DNA of 10,559 nt from an uncultured Bacteroidota bacterium (GTDB taxonomy: Bacteria; Bacteroidota; Bacteroidia; Chitinophagales; Saprospiraceae): assembly GCA_937876435.1 (NCBI GenBank), contig CALEIL010000513.1, positions 1-10,559 on the forward strand, written 5' to 3'. Positions 1-7,359 of the stretch are shown piece after piece. Under the pieces are notes generated by a model. The model searched no databases and had not been told where the DNA came from. It was given only the letters and a program-made list of their open reading frames with translations. Made by a program: the position numbers and the translations under genes. The number at the start of each line of letters is the position of its first letter. Position 1 is the stretch's first letter.

Positions 1-167
1 AAAATATTTTAAAAAACATTGATAGCTACTTAAATTTCCGCACACTAGTACTCTGCGCTTAAGTGCCCGGGGCCTTTAATTCTACGATTTGCAATACAAA
101 TGGACGATTCCGGTTCCAGTTCTCAACCGGGCCTTTGCCGCTCCCATCCCTACGTATCGCATCACCA
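1..167. other. Flank downstream of susD, with a small inverted repeat
   Basis: Bases 1-58 are AT-rich and hold nothing I can assign. A perfect 6-bp inverted repeat lies at 110-115 (CCGGTT) and 125-130 (AACCGG) with a 9-base loop. It is not followed by a T tract on the minus strand and lies inside the orphan coding-like stretch, so I do not call it a terminator. The next gene of the locus, if any, begins beyond the window edge. Confidence 0.4.
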
Positions 168-187
168 TTAATATCCCGGATTTTGAG
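59..187 (-). pseudogene. Orphan protein-like C-terminal stretch downstream of susD, no start codon
   Basis: On the minus strand this frame is open between a TGA at 188-190 and a TAA at 59-61 and encodes 42 residues. It contains no ATG, GTG or TTG usable as a start before the protein-like part. The translation looks like a real protein end rather than random sequence: it includes DINGDAIRRDGSGKG followed by PVENWNRNRPFVLQIVELK. It overlaps the last codons of susD in another frame. A second frame here has ATG codons right at the susD stop and encodes only about 28 residues without recognisable character. I do not recognise the family. My reading is that it may be the 3' remnant of a deleted or frameshifted gene that once followed susD, but chance coding-like sequence cannot be excluded. 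Confidence 0.35.
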
Positions 188-1889
188 TCAATGATCCACC
201 ACTTCTGTCGATCTGATCCTGAGGAATCGGGAAATATTTATTTTTTTCCTCAAACGTGATCCCTTCGTTCAGATCGAGATATTTTCCCTCAAACTGGGAA
301 TAGCTTTCGAGTTCCTGCTTGGCATTGCCCCATCTGACCAAATCAAAAAACCGGTGTCCTTCCAGAGCGAGCTCCAGTCGCCGTTCAAACTGGATGGCCT
401 TGAGCGCATAAGCCTTGTCCGGAAATGACGGATAGGGCTGTACATTATACACTGCTGCCGGGCTGCCATTGACTTCCTTGTGTGGAATCTTTCCAGCTCT
501 GAGACGAACATCGTTGACTCGAGCCAGGGCGTAATTGAGATCCGAGTCCAGAGCCGCCTCCGCAGCCATCAGATACACATCGGCTAATCTGATAATGCTT
601 ACATCCAGAGCTGTCACGTACGGGGCTCCACTTTGAGTGTTACCAGGAAAATCCTCCATGTCAATCATAGCCTTATAAGCTACGAACGGTCCAGCCGATG
701 CAGCATCCCTGATCCAGGCATCTCCCGGAAAAATCCCCCAGTCGTGGTAAGGAACCCCTCTTCGTCCCACCGTGTAATCCAATCGGGGATCCACCATCAG
801 GGACTTATCCAGTTGATAGTTTTCTTTTTGCGCGGATGTCAATCCAAAATCGGATAGATAAGGATCGTTTCGGAAACTGTTATCCAGTAAGGGCAACCCA
901 TTCCCATCGACTCTGAAGGAGTTCACCAGGTCAAAACTCGGTTGGAAAAAGCCACAGCAATTCACTGGTGCATTTCCGTATAATCCCGAAAGCATATCTC
1001 CCACGTTGGCATTATCGCCGGATCCATCCGGATCGATGACGTGCGTGGACATGACCACTCCGGAAGGTCCGTTTTCAGCATTGACATCGAAATTGTCCAG
1101 AAAAGGGATATCCTTGATGTCCGGCCGGGCTGCGATCACATCCTTAAACAAGGTCAGTGCTTCCGAATTTTTTCCCTGATACAAATACACTTTGCCGAGG
1201 TAGGCTTTGGCTCCTATCTGATCCATTCGACCCACATCACCAAGGGGCTTATCCGGGGTAAGATTATCCACAGCAAATTTCAAATCCGCCTCGATCATCG
1301 GCAGGACATCCCCCGTATTGGGCGTAGCTGCTGCTTCCTCGGTGGACATGGTCTCGTCGATGTAGGGGATATTTTTGAATACCCGCCACAACATAAAATA
1401 ATAGTGGCCTCTCAAAAATTTGGCCTCAGCCTCTATTTCTGTGGCCCTCTTGTCCGAAAATTTTTCACCATCCGATTTCTGTAGTCGCGATAAGGCCCTG
1501 AGGGTGGTGTTGCAACGGGTGACCCCTTCGTAATAATTATTCCACATGTTGGACAAATGCTCATTGACGGGAATCGCCCGGTGCCGTTCGATATCCAGCA
1601 TCGTTGCCTGGTCAGCAGGTTCGCTGCCCTTGTGCGCGTTTCCTCCTGCGACTTCACCAAACAACCACATGCTTGGGCCTGAAGAGTAGTTTCCCCAGGT
1701 ACCGTCGGTATTGCCATTCATCAGGCCATAGGCTCCTATCAGCAGCCATTCCACTCCTTTGGTATTGTTGATCTGATCATCCGAAAGCTGTCCCTGCGGG
1801 CTTTGGTCCAGGAAACTGTCGGAACAACTCCATCCTGTGAACAACAAAACACTCAGACCGAGTAAATATAATTTTTTTATAGTATGCAT
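168..1889 (-). CDS. susD: SusD/RagB-family outer-membrane glycan-binding lipoprotein
   Basis: SusD-like lipoproteins sit on the cell surface, bind oligosaccharides and act as the lid of the SusC channel. With the start at 1889 the product is 573 residues, normal for the family. That start is chosen because it gives a lipoprotein signal: basic MHTIKK, a hydrophobic stretch, then Cys22 in FTGWSC-SDSFLDQ. The frame stays open upstream to an ATG at 1955, but that would put 22 polar residues before the signal. Family landmarks are FLRGHYYFMLWRVFKNIPY, the SIIRLADVYLMAAEAAL helix, the FERRLELALEGHRFFDLVRW block and the classic C-terminus YFPIPQDQID...LTQNPGY. The gene follows susC by 67 bases on the same strand, so the pair is probably co-transcribed. 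The gene appears intact. The specific glycan cannot be read from the sequence; the sulfatases and lyase upstream point to a sulfated, uronate-containing polymer. Confidence 0.95.
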   Translation of the reverse strand: MHTIKKLYLLGLSVLLFTGWSCSDSFLDQSPQGQLSDDQINNTKGVEWLLIGAYGLMNGNTDGTWGNYSSGPSMWLFGEVAGGNAHKGSEPADQATMLDIERHRAIPVNEHLSNMWNNYYEGVTRCNTTLRALSRLQKSDGEKFSDKRATEIEAEAKFLRGHYYFMLWRVFKNIPYIDETMSTEEAAATPNTGDVLPMIEADLKFAVDNLTPDKPLGDVGRMDQIGAKAYLGKVYLYQGKNSEALTLFKDVIAARPDIKDIPFLDNFDVNAENGPSGVVMSTHVIDPDGSGDNANVGDMLSGLYGNAPVNCCGFFQPSFDLVNSFRVDGNGLPLLDNSFRNDPYLSDFGLTSAQKENYQLDKSLMVDPRLDYTVGRRGVPYHDWGIFPGDAWIRDAASAGPFVAYKAMIDMEDFPGNTQSGAPYVTALDVSIIRLADVYLMAAEAALDSDLNYALARVNDVRLRAGKIPHKEVNGSPAAVYNVQPYPSFPDKAYALKAIQFERRLELALEGHRFFDLVRWGNAKQELESYSQFEGKYLDLNEGITFEEKNKYFPIPQDQIDRSGGSLTQNPGY

Positions 1890-1956
1890 AATCGTGTGTT
1901 TAAACTCCAGTAAATATTTTTTGCTCCTTTCCATTTCAATATTGATTGGTCCCATA

Positions 1957-3429
1957 TCAAAGATTGAGATTGATCCCTACCAAATACTGACGCGGCACAG
2001 GATATACTCCCATATCCACACCAGGTGCGGTAAAGGTGGAAGAGTATTGGCTCACCTCCGGATCCATACCACTGTAGGAAGTAATCGTGAACAAATTGGT
2101 CGCGCTGACATACAACCTGATACCTGACACGTAGTTTCCGAGACGGTTTTCCGTTGGGAAACTGTAACCCAATTGAAGATTTTTCATCCTAAAAAAACTA
2201 CCATCCTGCACGTAATAGCTGGAGGATTGAAACTCAATGGTCGGTGGTTCATCATAGGCGGATGGCATCATACTGGTGGGATTTTCAGGGCTCCATGCAT
2301 CCAACGTCCGAACACTCACCGCACCAGGAAATGCATAAAAATCGGTGTACTGCCTGGTCAGATCAAAAAGTTCATTCCCCTGGGTCCCATTGAAAAACAT
2401 GCTCAAATCAAAATTTTGGAACGCTGCATTGAAACTCAACGAGTAAATAAAGTCGGGATGCGGGTTTCCGATCACCGTACGGTCAAAACCATCGATTATC
2501 CCATCGGGTACATCGTTGGGTCCGGAAACGTCCTCGTATTTGAATCCACCTACCCGAGCACCGTCATAAGAAGCACTGCTTTCGATGTCCGATTCACTCT
2601 GGTTGATGCCCAACACCTGATAGCCATAGAAAGCTCCCAGAGGGGCACCAGCTCTCATGATAGAAGTAGTCACTCCCCGCAGGGTCAGGTAAGGTTGTTC
2701 GGATACGGTCGGAGCCAGACTGACCAACGTGTTTTTGTAACTGGAAATGGACGCTCCTACATCAAATGTGAACGCATCAGCACTGGCTGAAGACACATTG
2801 TGATGATAATTGATGGAAAATTCCACCCCTTTGTTCTTGATATCTCCCGAGTTGATAAAAGGAGAAGATCCTTTACCCACAGCAGCGGTGGGCTGAGGAA
2901 CAGGGTATAAAACACCATTCGTTTCCGTATCGAACCATTCCAGGGACCCGTCTATAGCGTAGTTGAAAAGCGTATAGTCGATTCCCAGGTTCACAGATTT
3001 ACGTTCTTCCCATTTGATGGCCCCGTTGTCGTAATTGCTGGTCCACAATCCACTGGAAAGTTCGCTTCCGGTAATCGGATACGAGGAGGAATTGATGCTC
3101 GATGCAAATCGTCTGAGATACTGGAATGAAGGAATGCTTTGATTTCCGGTGACACCATAGCCCGCACGGATTTTGATGTCGTCCATCCAGCCTGCATTTT
3201 CCATAAAGGTCTCCTCGGAAAGTCTCCAGGCCACGCTGGCTGCGGGGAACAAACCAAATCGGTTATCGGGTCCAAAATTGGACGAACCATCCCTTCTCAG
3301 CGTCGCTGATACCATATATTTACTCATAAACGAGTAATCCGCCCGGCCAAAAATGGAATACAACGAAGACGATCCCCCACTACTTCCGGCACTATTGGTC
3401 GCGGCCGTATTGATGTAGTAATAGTTCAA
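1957..3429 (-). CDS. susC: SusC/RagA-family TonB-dependent transporter, C-terminal beta-barrel part (frameshifted)
   Basis: This 490-residue frame is the C-terminal half of the SusC outer-membrane barrel. Visible family features are FGRADYSFMSKYMVSATLRRD, the FGLFPAASVAWRLSEE block, IKIRAGYGVTGNQSIPSFQY, later RMKNLQLGYSFP, LYVSATNLFTITSYSGMDPE, and the terminal PRQYLVGINLNL strand. Its only start is a TTG overlapping the TGA of the upstream frame, and it has no signal peptide, so it is not a believable independent gene. It continues exactly where the N-terminal piece stops: the junction read across frames is VTG-D-LNYYYINT, normal SusC sequence. I therefore treat it as the second half of one susC gene of about 1,100 residues, interrupted by a one-base frameshift at the G run at 3432-3435. 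If the frameshift is real the transporter is probably inactive, unless ribosomal or transcriptional slippage rescues it. Confidence 0.9.
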   Translation of the reverse strand: MNYYYINTAATNSAGSSGGSSSLYSIFGRADYSFMSKYMVSATLRRDGSSNFGPDNRFGLFPAASVAWRLSEETFMENAGWMDDIKIRAGYGVTGNQSIPSFQYLRRFASSINSSSYPITGSELSSGLWTSNYDNGAIKWEERKSVNLGIDYTLFNYAIDGSLEWFDTETNGVLYPVPQPTAAVGKGSSPFINSGDIKNKGVEFSINYHHNVSSASADAFTFDVGASISSYKNTLVSLAPTVSEQPYLTLRGVTTSIMRAGAPLGAFYGYQVLGINQSESDIESSASYDGARVGGFKYEDVSGPNDVPDGIIDGFDRTVIGNPHPDFIYSLSFNAAFQNFDLSMFFNGTQGNELFDLTRQYTDFYAFPGAVSVRTLDAWSPENPTSMMPSAYDEPPTIEFQSSSYYVQDGSFFRMKNLQLGYSFPTENRLGNYVSGIRLYVSATNLFTITSYSGMDPEVSQYSSTFTAPGVDMGVYPVPRQYLVGINLNL

Positions 3430-5258
3430 ATCCCCGTGACAAAGAAATCCCTTCCACTTCCATTTAGCGATTGGGATTGCCCTTTGATGGCTTCCGTACC
3501 CGCCATCAAAGTCAGATTGTGGATATCATTAAATTTGTGCCTGTAAGTCAGGGTATTTGACCAGGTCCATTCCTTACCAATGCCCTGATATTGATTCAAA
3601 ACATTGTTGGTGAAGTTCCCTTCAGATCGTTCCGGATTGGGATATCCGATGGATTTGCCATCCCAGGTTTCATACCTCAATCCAAAATTGGTTCGGAAAG
3701 TAAGTCCTTCCAGGATAATCACATCGGCATAAGCATTACCGAAAAACTGATTGCTGTTGCTTATATTATCCTTTCCCCGATACAATATGGACAAGGGATT
3801 GTCGGCGTTTCCGAGCTTATCTCCACGCGTACCCCCAAAATTGCCCATAATGTCGTATACAGGGACGATGGTCTGAATCCTGTAAGCCCAGCCTATAGGT
3901 GAGGCTTCACCCTGATACGACCCGGAAGTGTTTTCATTGACACCAAATCCGTTTCCGCTGGTGTACGAGTATTGAAGGTTCTCACCGATGGTCACCCTGT
4001 CGTTCAGCAATTTGAACTTGGAATTACTTCTAAGGGTATACCGCTTAAACTTGGTATACTTGAAGGTCCCCTCCTGGTCGAAGAAACCACCGCTGAGGGC
4101 ATACGTTGCTTTATCGGTTCCTCCCGAAATACTCAACTGATAATTTTGCATAGGTGCATTCTGAGTAATCTCTTCAAACCAATTGGTCCCCTCTTTATTC
4201 GCCCGGGTGATTTGATAAAATTTTGACGGATCCTCCAGGGTATATGAGTACAAGGACGGATCGGCGTCAGCAGGGGTAATGTTGTGGCCCGTTTTACTAC
4301 CGGCCACGAGATAATCAGGAAGAACCGGATTCAAGGGATCGGAGCCATAATTGGACCCCGTCGTTCCGCTCAACCCCGGAGTTTTCCCGGCATTGATGTA
4401 TCGACTGTACACATATTCTGCGTACTGCTGAGGATTTAAAAATTCCGGAAACCTGCTCCTGTTGGGACTTTGAGTACCGTAATACATGTCAAAAGTAATC
4501 CTGGGAGGTCCGGGTTCCCCATTTTTGGTGGTAATGATCACCACTCCGTTATTGGCCCGGGCGCCATAGATAGAGGCCGCAGAGGCGTCTTTCAATACCT
4601 GCAGGCTTTCTATATCGCTCGAATTGAGCCAGCTCAATTTTCCTTCGTACGGGATCCCGTCGATGATATACAGCGGATTATTGTTGTTGATGGTGCTAAA
4701 TCCACGGATCCTGATCTGAGGAGTAGCTCCCGGTGCTCCATCGTTGATGATGTGAACCCCCGTGGCCTTCCCCTGTAAGCTTTCGATCGGACTGGCCGCC
4801 GGCTGGGCCTTCATATCCCTGACATCCACCACCGCTACTGAGCCGGTGAGGTCTTTTCTAAGCTGGGTACCATATCCCACGACAACCACTTCCTCCAGGG
4901 TCGTCAGGTCTTCGGTCAAAACCACTTCAATTTCAGTCCTGCCTTCTACGGCTACCTGCTGGGTCTGAAATCCTATGTAGGAAAAGACCAGAATGGCATT
5001 TTCATCCAGATCCTCCAGGACAAATCTCCCATCCAGATCGGTCGACGTTCCCTGATCGGTTCCCTGGACCAGCACATTGACGCCGATCAGGGCTTCCCCA
5101 TCGACATCGGTCACGATGCCAGAGACATCAATCGCCAGTTTTTCCACACCGGGATGTCCCGGTAGGGTCGGCGGGGTAGCATTCGTCCGGCCAAAATTGC
5201 CTATGGCCAACAGACACACTACCCATACAATAACAAATTTGCGTGTTTCACTTTTCAT
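3426..5258 (-). CDS. susC: SusC/RagA-family TonB-linked outer-membrane transporter, N-terminal part (frameshifted)
   Basis: SusC proteins import oligosaccharides through the outer membrane, powered by TonB. The ATG at 5258 begins a signal peptide (MKSETRKFVIVWVVCLLAIG). Then come a CarboxypepD_reg-like domain (about residues 44-115, including VSGIVTDVDGEALIGVNVLV), the TonB-box-like LEEVVVVGYGTQ (121-132) and the plug domain (about 135-246) with the SusC signatures IRIRGFSTINNNNPLYIIDG, LQVLKDASAASIYGARANNG and VVIITTKNG. The first barrel strands follow. The frame ends early at residue 610 (TGA, 3426-3428) in mid-barrel, after GRDFFVTG; the remaining 490 residues lie in another frame at 1957-3429. 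The gene is transcribed toward susD, with a 531-base intergenic region upstream that should hold its promoter. The sequence error or mutation is a single missing G (minus strand). Family assignment is firm; functionality is uncertain. Confidence 0.95.
   Translation of the reverse strand: MKSETRKFVIVWVVCLLAIGNFGRTNATPPTLPGHPGVEKLAIDVSGIVTDVDGEALIGVNVLVQGTDQGTSTDLDGRFVLEDLDENAILVFSYIGFQTQQVAVEGRTEIEVVLTEDLTTLEEVVVVGYGTQLRKDLTGSVAVVDVRDMKAQPAASPIESLQGKATGVHIINDGAPGATPQIRIRGFSTINNNNPLYIIDGIPYEGKLSWLNSSDIESLQVLKDASAASIYGARANNGVVIITTKNGEPGPPRITFDMYYGTQSPNRSRFPEFLNPQQYAEYVYSRYINAGKTPGLSGTTGSNYGSDPLNPVLPDYLVAGSKTGHNITPADADPSLYSYTLEDPSKFYQITRANKEGTNWFEEITQNAPMQNYQLSISGGTDKATYALSGGFFDQEGTFKYTKFKRYTLRSNSKFKLLNDRVTIGENLQYSYTSGNGFGVNENTSGSYQGEASPIGWAYRIQTIVPVYDIMGNFGGTRGDKLGNADNPLSILYRGKDNISNSNQFFGNAYADVIILEGLTFRTNFGLRYETWDGKSIGYPNPERSEGNFTNNVLNQYQGIGKEWTWSNTLTYRHKFNDIHNLTLMAGTEAIKGQSQSLNGSGRDFFVTGI
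3432..3435 (-). other. Frameshift site in susC: run of four G on the coding strand
   Basis: On the coding strand the sequence reads ACG GGG ATT TGA and terminates. With five G instead of four it reads ACG GGG GAT TTG AAC and enters the C-terminal susC frame without loss. A -1 slip of the GGG codon on the GGGG run would also give the full-length reading. A homopolymer sequencing or assembly error is the simplest explanation. Confidence 0.85.
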
Positions 5259-5469
5259 ACCAAAATTTATTTAATTACACATTCAATATCGGCACACCTT
5301 TTCAGGCGAAAAAACGATTTCGACATGTAGCCTTGCTTCAAGACGGGCTGCCACCGGTTCTGTATGATTTCATGGGGAGATCAGCTACATATTAATCTTT
5401 TTTTCACATATTTTAGACAGGCAATATAAACAATAAATACTTATTTAAGCCCTCGTAAGTATTTTTTTC

Positions 5470-5477
5470 TAATTTTG
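5470..5477 (+). promoter_or_regulatory. Perfect match to Bacteroidota -7 element TAnnTTTG
   Basis: TAATTTTG matches the Bacteroidota primary-sigma -7 consensus TAnnTTTG in full. No TTG-type -33 element is seen at the expected distance upstream. The predicted transcription start would fall at about 5481-5484, facing away from susC and toward the sulfatase 3' end. In AT-rich DNA an 8-base motif with two free positions can arise by chance. Confidence 0.3.
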
Positions 5478-5482
5478 TTAGA

Positions 5483-5593
5483 ATGCTGAAATATCTGACA
5501 CAGAAATATCGCTATATGAAGCGTGTTGTGACTTTACTTTATCTGATGCTGACACTTCGCATGAGATTGCACAACCGATTGTCAATAAAATAA
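5483..5593 (+). CDS. Possible small basic peptide, 36 residues
   Basis: An ATG at 5483 opens a 36-codon frame ending at TAA 5591-5593. The peptide is strongly basic, with about ten Lys, Arg or His residues, and has one short hydrophobic stretch (VVTLLYLMLTL) after an inner MKR. It runs opposite to every PUL gene. The perfect -7 promoter motif at 5470-5477 would put the transcript start at or next to the ATG, so translation would be leaderless. No homologue is recognised. It could equally be chance sequence in an AT-rich spacer, or the promoter could serve a non-coding RNA. Confidence 0.2.
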   Translation: MLKYLTQKYRYMKRVVTLLYLMLTLRMRLHNRLSIK

Positions 5594-5635
5594 AATTTGG
5601 AATCGCGAATAGGGACTTTATATTTTCCAAATTTT
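5592..5635. repeat. 11-bp perfect inverted repeat, operator or terminator candidate
   Basis: AAAATTTGGAA at 5592-5602 is the exact reverse complement of TTCCAAATTTT at 5625-5635, with a 22-base spacer. On the minus strand the second arm is followed by ATTTTATT, so it could be a weak intrinsic terminator for the sulfatase operon, whose stop lies about 155 bases upstream. Alternatively it is a dimeric regulator site upstream of susC, about 330 bases from the start codon. The stem is AT-rich, which argues against a strong terminator. Confidence 0.4.
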
Positions 5636-5789
5636 GAAATATGCTTTACTTTTTTGTTAAGCTAATTATATGCTAAATTTCTCCTTACAGAAATGTATAA
5701 GTTAGTACCATCAAACATTCCCTGCAAAAGTGCTTGAAGAGGGCGTTTAGATTGGCAGAAAAATGAGGGAAGTTCAGTAGAAATGCCGG

Positions 5790-7223
5790 CTAATCCCCGG
5801 AGGCGTGCTTAAAATATTCATTGACGCTGAAGCCGGCCCCGGAGGACCAGGATTCCTCCCTGTCTGGCATCATGTTCTTCATTTCATCCATCACCTCCCT
5901 GTTAGCGGGACTCATATCATCGGAGACCAGATTGTGCCATTCGTTGACATCGTACCGGTGATCATACAGTTCTTCACTCCCATCTTCGTACCGAATATAG
6001 CGGTAATTTCCATGCACCACCGCGTGGTTTCCACGACCGTAAGTGGTGATTGCCGGATAGTTCCATTCCGGATTATCCTCCGATATCAGTGGAACAAGAC
6101 TCACGCCTTCATTTCTGTCATTGGGAGGCAAACCACTAAGCTCCAGCAAGGTGGGATAGATGCTCAATAATTCAACCGGCGCGTCCACCTTTTTGTTCTG
6201 AGGTATCTCCGGACCCTGGACGATCACGGGCACTCTGGTCGCCACGTCCCACAGACAATGCTTGGCGAACGTTCCTTTTTCACCCAGCCGATACCCGTGA
6301 TCCGACCACAGAATGACTATCGTATTTTTTGCGTGAGGACCGTTCTCCAGAGCCTTCAGAATTTCGCCCACGTAATGATCCACAAAACTGATACAGGCCA
6401 AATACGCCTGTACGATGTTTTTCCACTCCCCGTTCTCTATCGCCCAGGAAGTAGAAGGGAACATAGGCAGATAGTCGATGGAATCCACGATGTCCGGGAT
6501 ATCATCAAAATCGTCAGCTAACCAGGGTGGGGTGGAAATATCTGCTGTATCGTATCTGTCCATCCATTGCTGTGGAACGTACCAGGGAACGTGTGGCCGC
6601 AGAAATCCCACGGTCAGTAAAAACGGATGGTTATATTCCCTTCTCAGCCTGTCGATCGTCCACTGGGTGGACCGATAGTCGGGCATAAGGCTGTCATGGG
6701 CAGGAAATGCACCCCAATCGGTGCTCGTCCCCTTTTTTTTCCACTTGAAAAATCCCCCATCCGGCGGTTTGGGCCCAAAGCCAGGCTCCCTTCCCCCTGA
6801 TTCGTCAAACACTCCTTCTGGGGCATGCTGATGAAATATCTTCCCCACCCCCATGGTATGATAGCCGTGTTGTTTAAAATACTCCGGCAAAAATAGGACC
6901 GGTTCTTTCAGGGCCGATCGGAGATGGTCATCATTTATTTGTCCGTAAATACCGGTCGAGGTAGGCCGCAATCCTGTCAGGATCGACGCCCTGGATGGTC
7001 CGCACAAAGGGGCCTGGCAATGCGCATTGGTAAACAATACGCCGCGCGAAGCCAACCGGTCGATATTCGGTGTCAGGGCAGCGTCATAATCCAGACATCC
7101 CAGGAAGGTATTCAAGTCATCGATGCAGATCATCAATACGTTGGGCGAATCATTTTCAGACCCGCTTCGACACGCGATGCACCACCATTGGATCAGTACC
7201 AATAAAAAAATGAGTCTGTTCAT
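5790..7223 (-). CDS. Family S1 sulfatase resembling iduronate-2-sulfatase, predicted lipoprotein
   Basis: Type I sulfatases hydrolyse sulfate esters using a formylglycine made from Cys or Ser in the C/S-x-P-x-R motif. Here the motif is C74-G-P-S-R in APLCGPSRASILTG. Metal-binding Asp35 and Asp36 lie in MICIDDLN; Lys128 and His131 in GVGKIFHQ; His211 in LRPHVPWYVP; Asp308-His309 in LWSDHG; Lys321 in GTFAKHCLWDVATRVP. The VGK-x-FH pattern, the RPH-x-P block and the FAKHCLWDVAT block match iduronate-2-sulfatase-like enzymes (subfamily S1_7 from memory). Human IDS acts on 2-sulfated iduronate, but related bacterial enzymes use other sulfated sugars. The start at 7223 is chosen because it begins a signal (MNRLIFLLVLIQWW) ending in CIAC-RSGSENDS, an atypical lipobox with Cys18 as the probable lipidated residue. 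The frame also reads upstream to 7322, but those 33 residues lack signal character. The product is 477 residues, complete, and lies 136 bases after the second sulfatase gene. Confidence 0.92.
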   Translation of the reverse strand: MNRLIFLLVLIQWWCIACRSGSENDSPNVLMICIDDLNTFLGCLDYDAALTPNIDRLASRGVLFTNAHCQAPLCGPSRASILTGLRPTSTGIYGQINDDHLRSALKEPVLFLPEYFKQHGYHTMGVGKIFHQHAPEGVFDESGGREPGFGPKPPDGGFFKWKKKGTSTDWGAFPAHDSLMPDYRSTQWTIDRLRREYNHPFLLTVGFLRPHVPWYVPQQWMDRYDTADISTPPWLADDFDDIPDIVDSIDYLPMFPSTSWAIENGEWKNIVQAYLACISFVDHYVGEILKALENGPHAKNTIVILWSDHGYRLGEKGTFAKHCLWDVATRVPVIVQGPEIPQNKKVDAPVELLSIYPTLLELSGLPPNDRNEGVSLVPLISEDNPEWNYPAITTYGRGNHAVVHGNYRYIRYEDGSEELYDHRYDVNEWHNLVSDDMSPANREVMDEMKNMMPDREESWSSGAGFSVNEYFKHASGD

Positions 7224-7359
7224 TCCCGGAGTGTTATAAAAACTATTACAATGCTTGCCATTCAAAATCGTATTCTGCCCTGGTGCCTCTGTCCGATGTC
7301 CAATATATCCCCTATCAATCATTCCTCAGGTTGCCCCGTTAAATGAGCCCCACTTCCGG

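Larger units (their letters stand above)
5259..5789. other. 531-base AT-rich intergenic region between sulfatase gene and susC
   Basis: This region separates the sulfatase stop (5790) from the susC start (5258) and should contain the susC promoter on the minus strand. I find no perfect TAnnTTTG on the minus strand; the best relaxed candidate is TATATTGC near 5421-5428, which is weak. On the plus strand a perfect TAATTTTG lies at 5470-5477, directly before a 36-codon ORF at 5483-5593. An 11-bp perfect inverted repeat (5592-5602 with 5625-5635) and a 6-bp perfect inverted repeat (5677-5682 with 5689-5694, 6-base loop) also lie here. No longer gene is visible on either strand. Confidence 0.6.

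Noticed and set aside
37..62. Four-base inverted repeat around CGCA and TGCG near 40-58
   Set aside because: Too short, and expected by chance.
110..130. Inverted repeat CCGGTT/AACCGG as an intrinsic terminator of susD
   Set aside because: The stem is only six base pairs, no T tract follows on the minus strand, and it sits inside the orphan coding-like stretch.
2173..2790. 205-residue plus-strand frame antisense to susC
   Set aside because: It lies entirely opposite conserved SusC barrel coding sequence and its translation has no protein-like character; it is a shadow frame.
1957..3429. C-terminal SusC piece as an independent gene translationally coupled through a TTGA overlap
   Set aside because: It lacks a signal peptide, plug domain and believable start, and it completes the upstream SusC piece exactly; one frameshifted gene explains both.
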